Origin: Methylobacter tundripaludum
GTDB taxonomy: Bacteria > Pseudomonadota > Gammaproteobacteria > Methylococcales > Methylomonadaceae
DNA: 64,000 bases
Assembly: GCF_002934365.1 (NCBI RefSeq)
Contig: NZ_PTIY01000002.1
Span: 124,001 to 188,000, forward strand
Direction: 5' to 3'
In this document: positions 63,511 through 64,000 of the stretch, in pieces
How the letters are laid out: every line of letters begins with the position of its first letter
How positions within the stretch are numbered: position 1 is the stretch's first letter
Position numbers and translations under genes: made by a program
The notes under the pieces: generated by a model
The model's database searches: none
The model's input: the letters and a program-made list of their open reading frames with translations, nothing else
What the model was told of the DNA's origin: nothing

Positions 63511-64000
63511 TTATCCGCCGTTGCACCATCCGCAACCCAGCAAGAAATGTTTTTCATCAACAGGCGTTAGAGTGACGGTAGGCGGGCATCGAGAAGGCGA
63601 TGGCTGTTCGGAGACGAAGCGGCCAAGGCTTGTGTCGGTGAACGGTTTGGTCGCCAGCAGTTTGAGAGTCTTAATCGCATCCCGATAGTCGCCTTCGAAG
63701 TAGGCATAAGTGAAAGCCGCGAAATCGACGTGCGAGTTTTCTGTTTCGGATATGACGGCTGCTGCCGTTGCGCCGGCCAAGCGCAACGGTTTACGCAAGA
63801 TTACCACCGCCTTATATGAAGTGCCGTCGCCAAAACCGTGGGCGGCATACCCCGATTCAAAGTCGCTTCCTCGCTGAGCCAGCCGATATACGGCTTCAGC
63901 CGGATTACCTTTGCAAACGAGCGCATTGGAAAGCACTCGGTGTATATCCTGTTCACCGGCATAGGCCTGAAACGTACAGGCAATTGCGATCACAGCGAGA
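63511..64000 (-). CDS. Exported protein, unknown function (5' end outside the window)
   Basis: The frame runs off the window edge. The visible start is the end of a signal peptide (LAVIAIACTFQAYAG), so the true start is beyond 64000. About 150 mature residues are seen, with a central region like a single TPR or Sel1-type helix pair and three Cys near the C terminus (RCPP, LGCGWC). No family is recognised. The GTG at 63993 would give a shortened leader and is less likely to be the start. Confidence 0.6.
   Translation of the reverse strand, partial: LAVIAIACTFQAYAGEQDIHRVLSNALVCKGNPAEAVYRLAQRGSDFESGYAAHGFGDGTSYKAVVILRKPLRLAGATAAAVISETENSHVDFAAFTYAYFEGDYRDAIKTLKLLATKPFTDTSLGRFVSEQPSPSRCPPTVTLTPVDEKHFLLGCGWCNGG

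Overview
The window reads as a chromosome segment of a free-living, motile gammaproteobacterium. The conserved blocks point there: efp-epmA beside epmB, bamA-skp-fabZ-lpxA-rnhB, grxD beside rnt, fmdB-aspS, mfd-csiV, miaB-phoH-ybeY-ybeX, motAB and the lpoB lipoprotein operon. A cytochrome P460, a pterin carbinolamine dehydratase and several families of palindromic intergenic repeats would suit a Methylococcales methanotroph such as a Methylobacter or Methylomonas relative. No methane monooxygenase or other diagnostic gene is present, so that assignment is inference. No rRNA, tRNA, transposase, integrase, prophage or CRISPR array was recognised.

Layout. 1-7 kb: the 3' part of a large acidic-repeat SPOR protein, a 5'-nucleotidase, an OmpA porin, and a BON lipoprotein followed by a DUF1207 outer-membrane protein. 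7-11 kb: a Crp/Fnr regulator, then the whole EF-P lysylation module (epmB divergent from efp-epmA). 11-16 kb: envelope biogenesis (bamA, skp, fabZ, lpxA, rnhB), with lpxD and lpxB missing from their usual slots, then srkA. 17-21 kb: cytochrome P460 and a four-gene operon of envelope proteins including LpoB and YcfL. 21-23.3 kb: an AT-rich accessory island with an 11-residue-repeat protein coupled to a putative 2OG-Fe(II) oxygenase. 23-31.5 kb: a fatty acid hydroxylase-like protein, grxD, rnt, mlaA, pyrC, fmdB, aspS, a Cys-rich small protein, nadA and an acidic small protein.

31.6-40.3 kb: motAB, a 1507-residue NMT1-PAS-GAF-GGDEF-EAL sensor carrying an in-frame repeat insertion, and a membrane-tethered multicopper oxidase. 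40.5-47 kb: selO, a small periplasmic protein, mfd-csiV. 47.4-52.7 kb: a chemotaxis cluster (PAS protein, MCP, small membrane ORF, CZB-type MCP) with duplicated promoter-like blocks. 52.8-57.7 kb: miaB-phoH-ybeY-ybeX, a 7-bp tandem repeat, a pterin dehydratase and a lipoprotein. 57.9-64 kb: a PA3496-like small protein, pgaBCD without an adjacent pgaA, cfa, and a truncated exported protein at the edge.

Functional themes are envelope assembly (BamA, Skp, MlaA, LpoB, OmpA, SPOR), motility and c-di-GMP or chemosensory control feeding a PNAG biofilm operon, and translation or RNA maintenance (EF-P module, MiaB, YbeY, RNase T, RNase HII, AspS). The least explained piece is the 21.7-23.1 kb gene pair.
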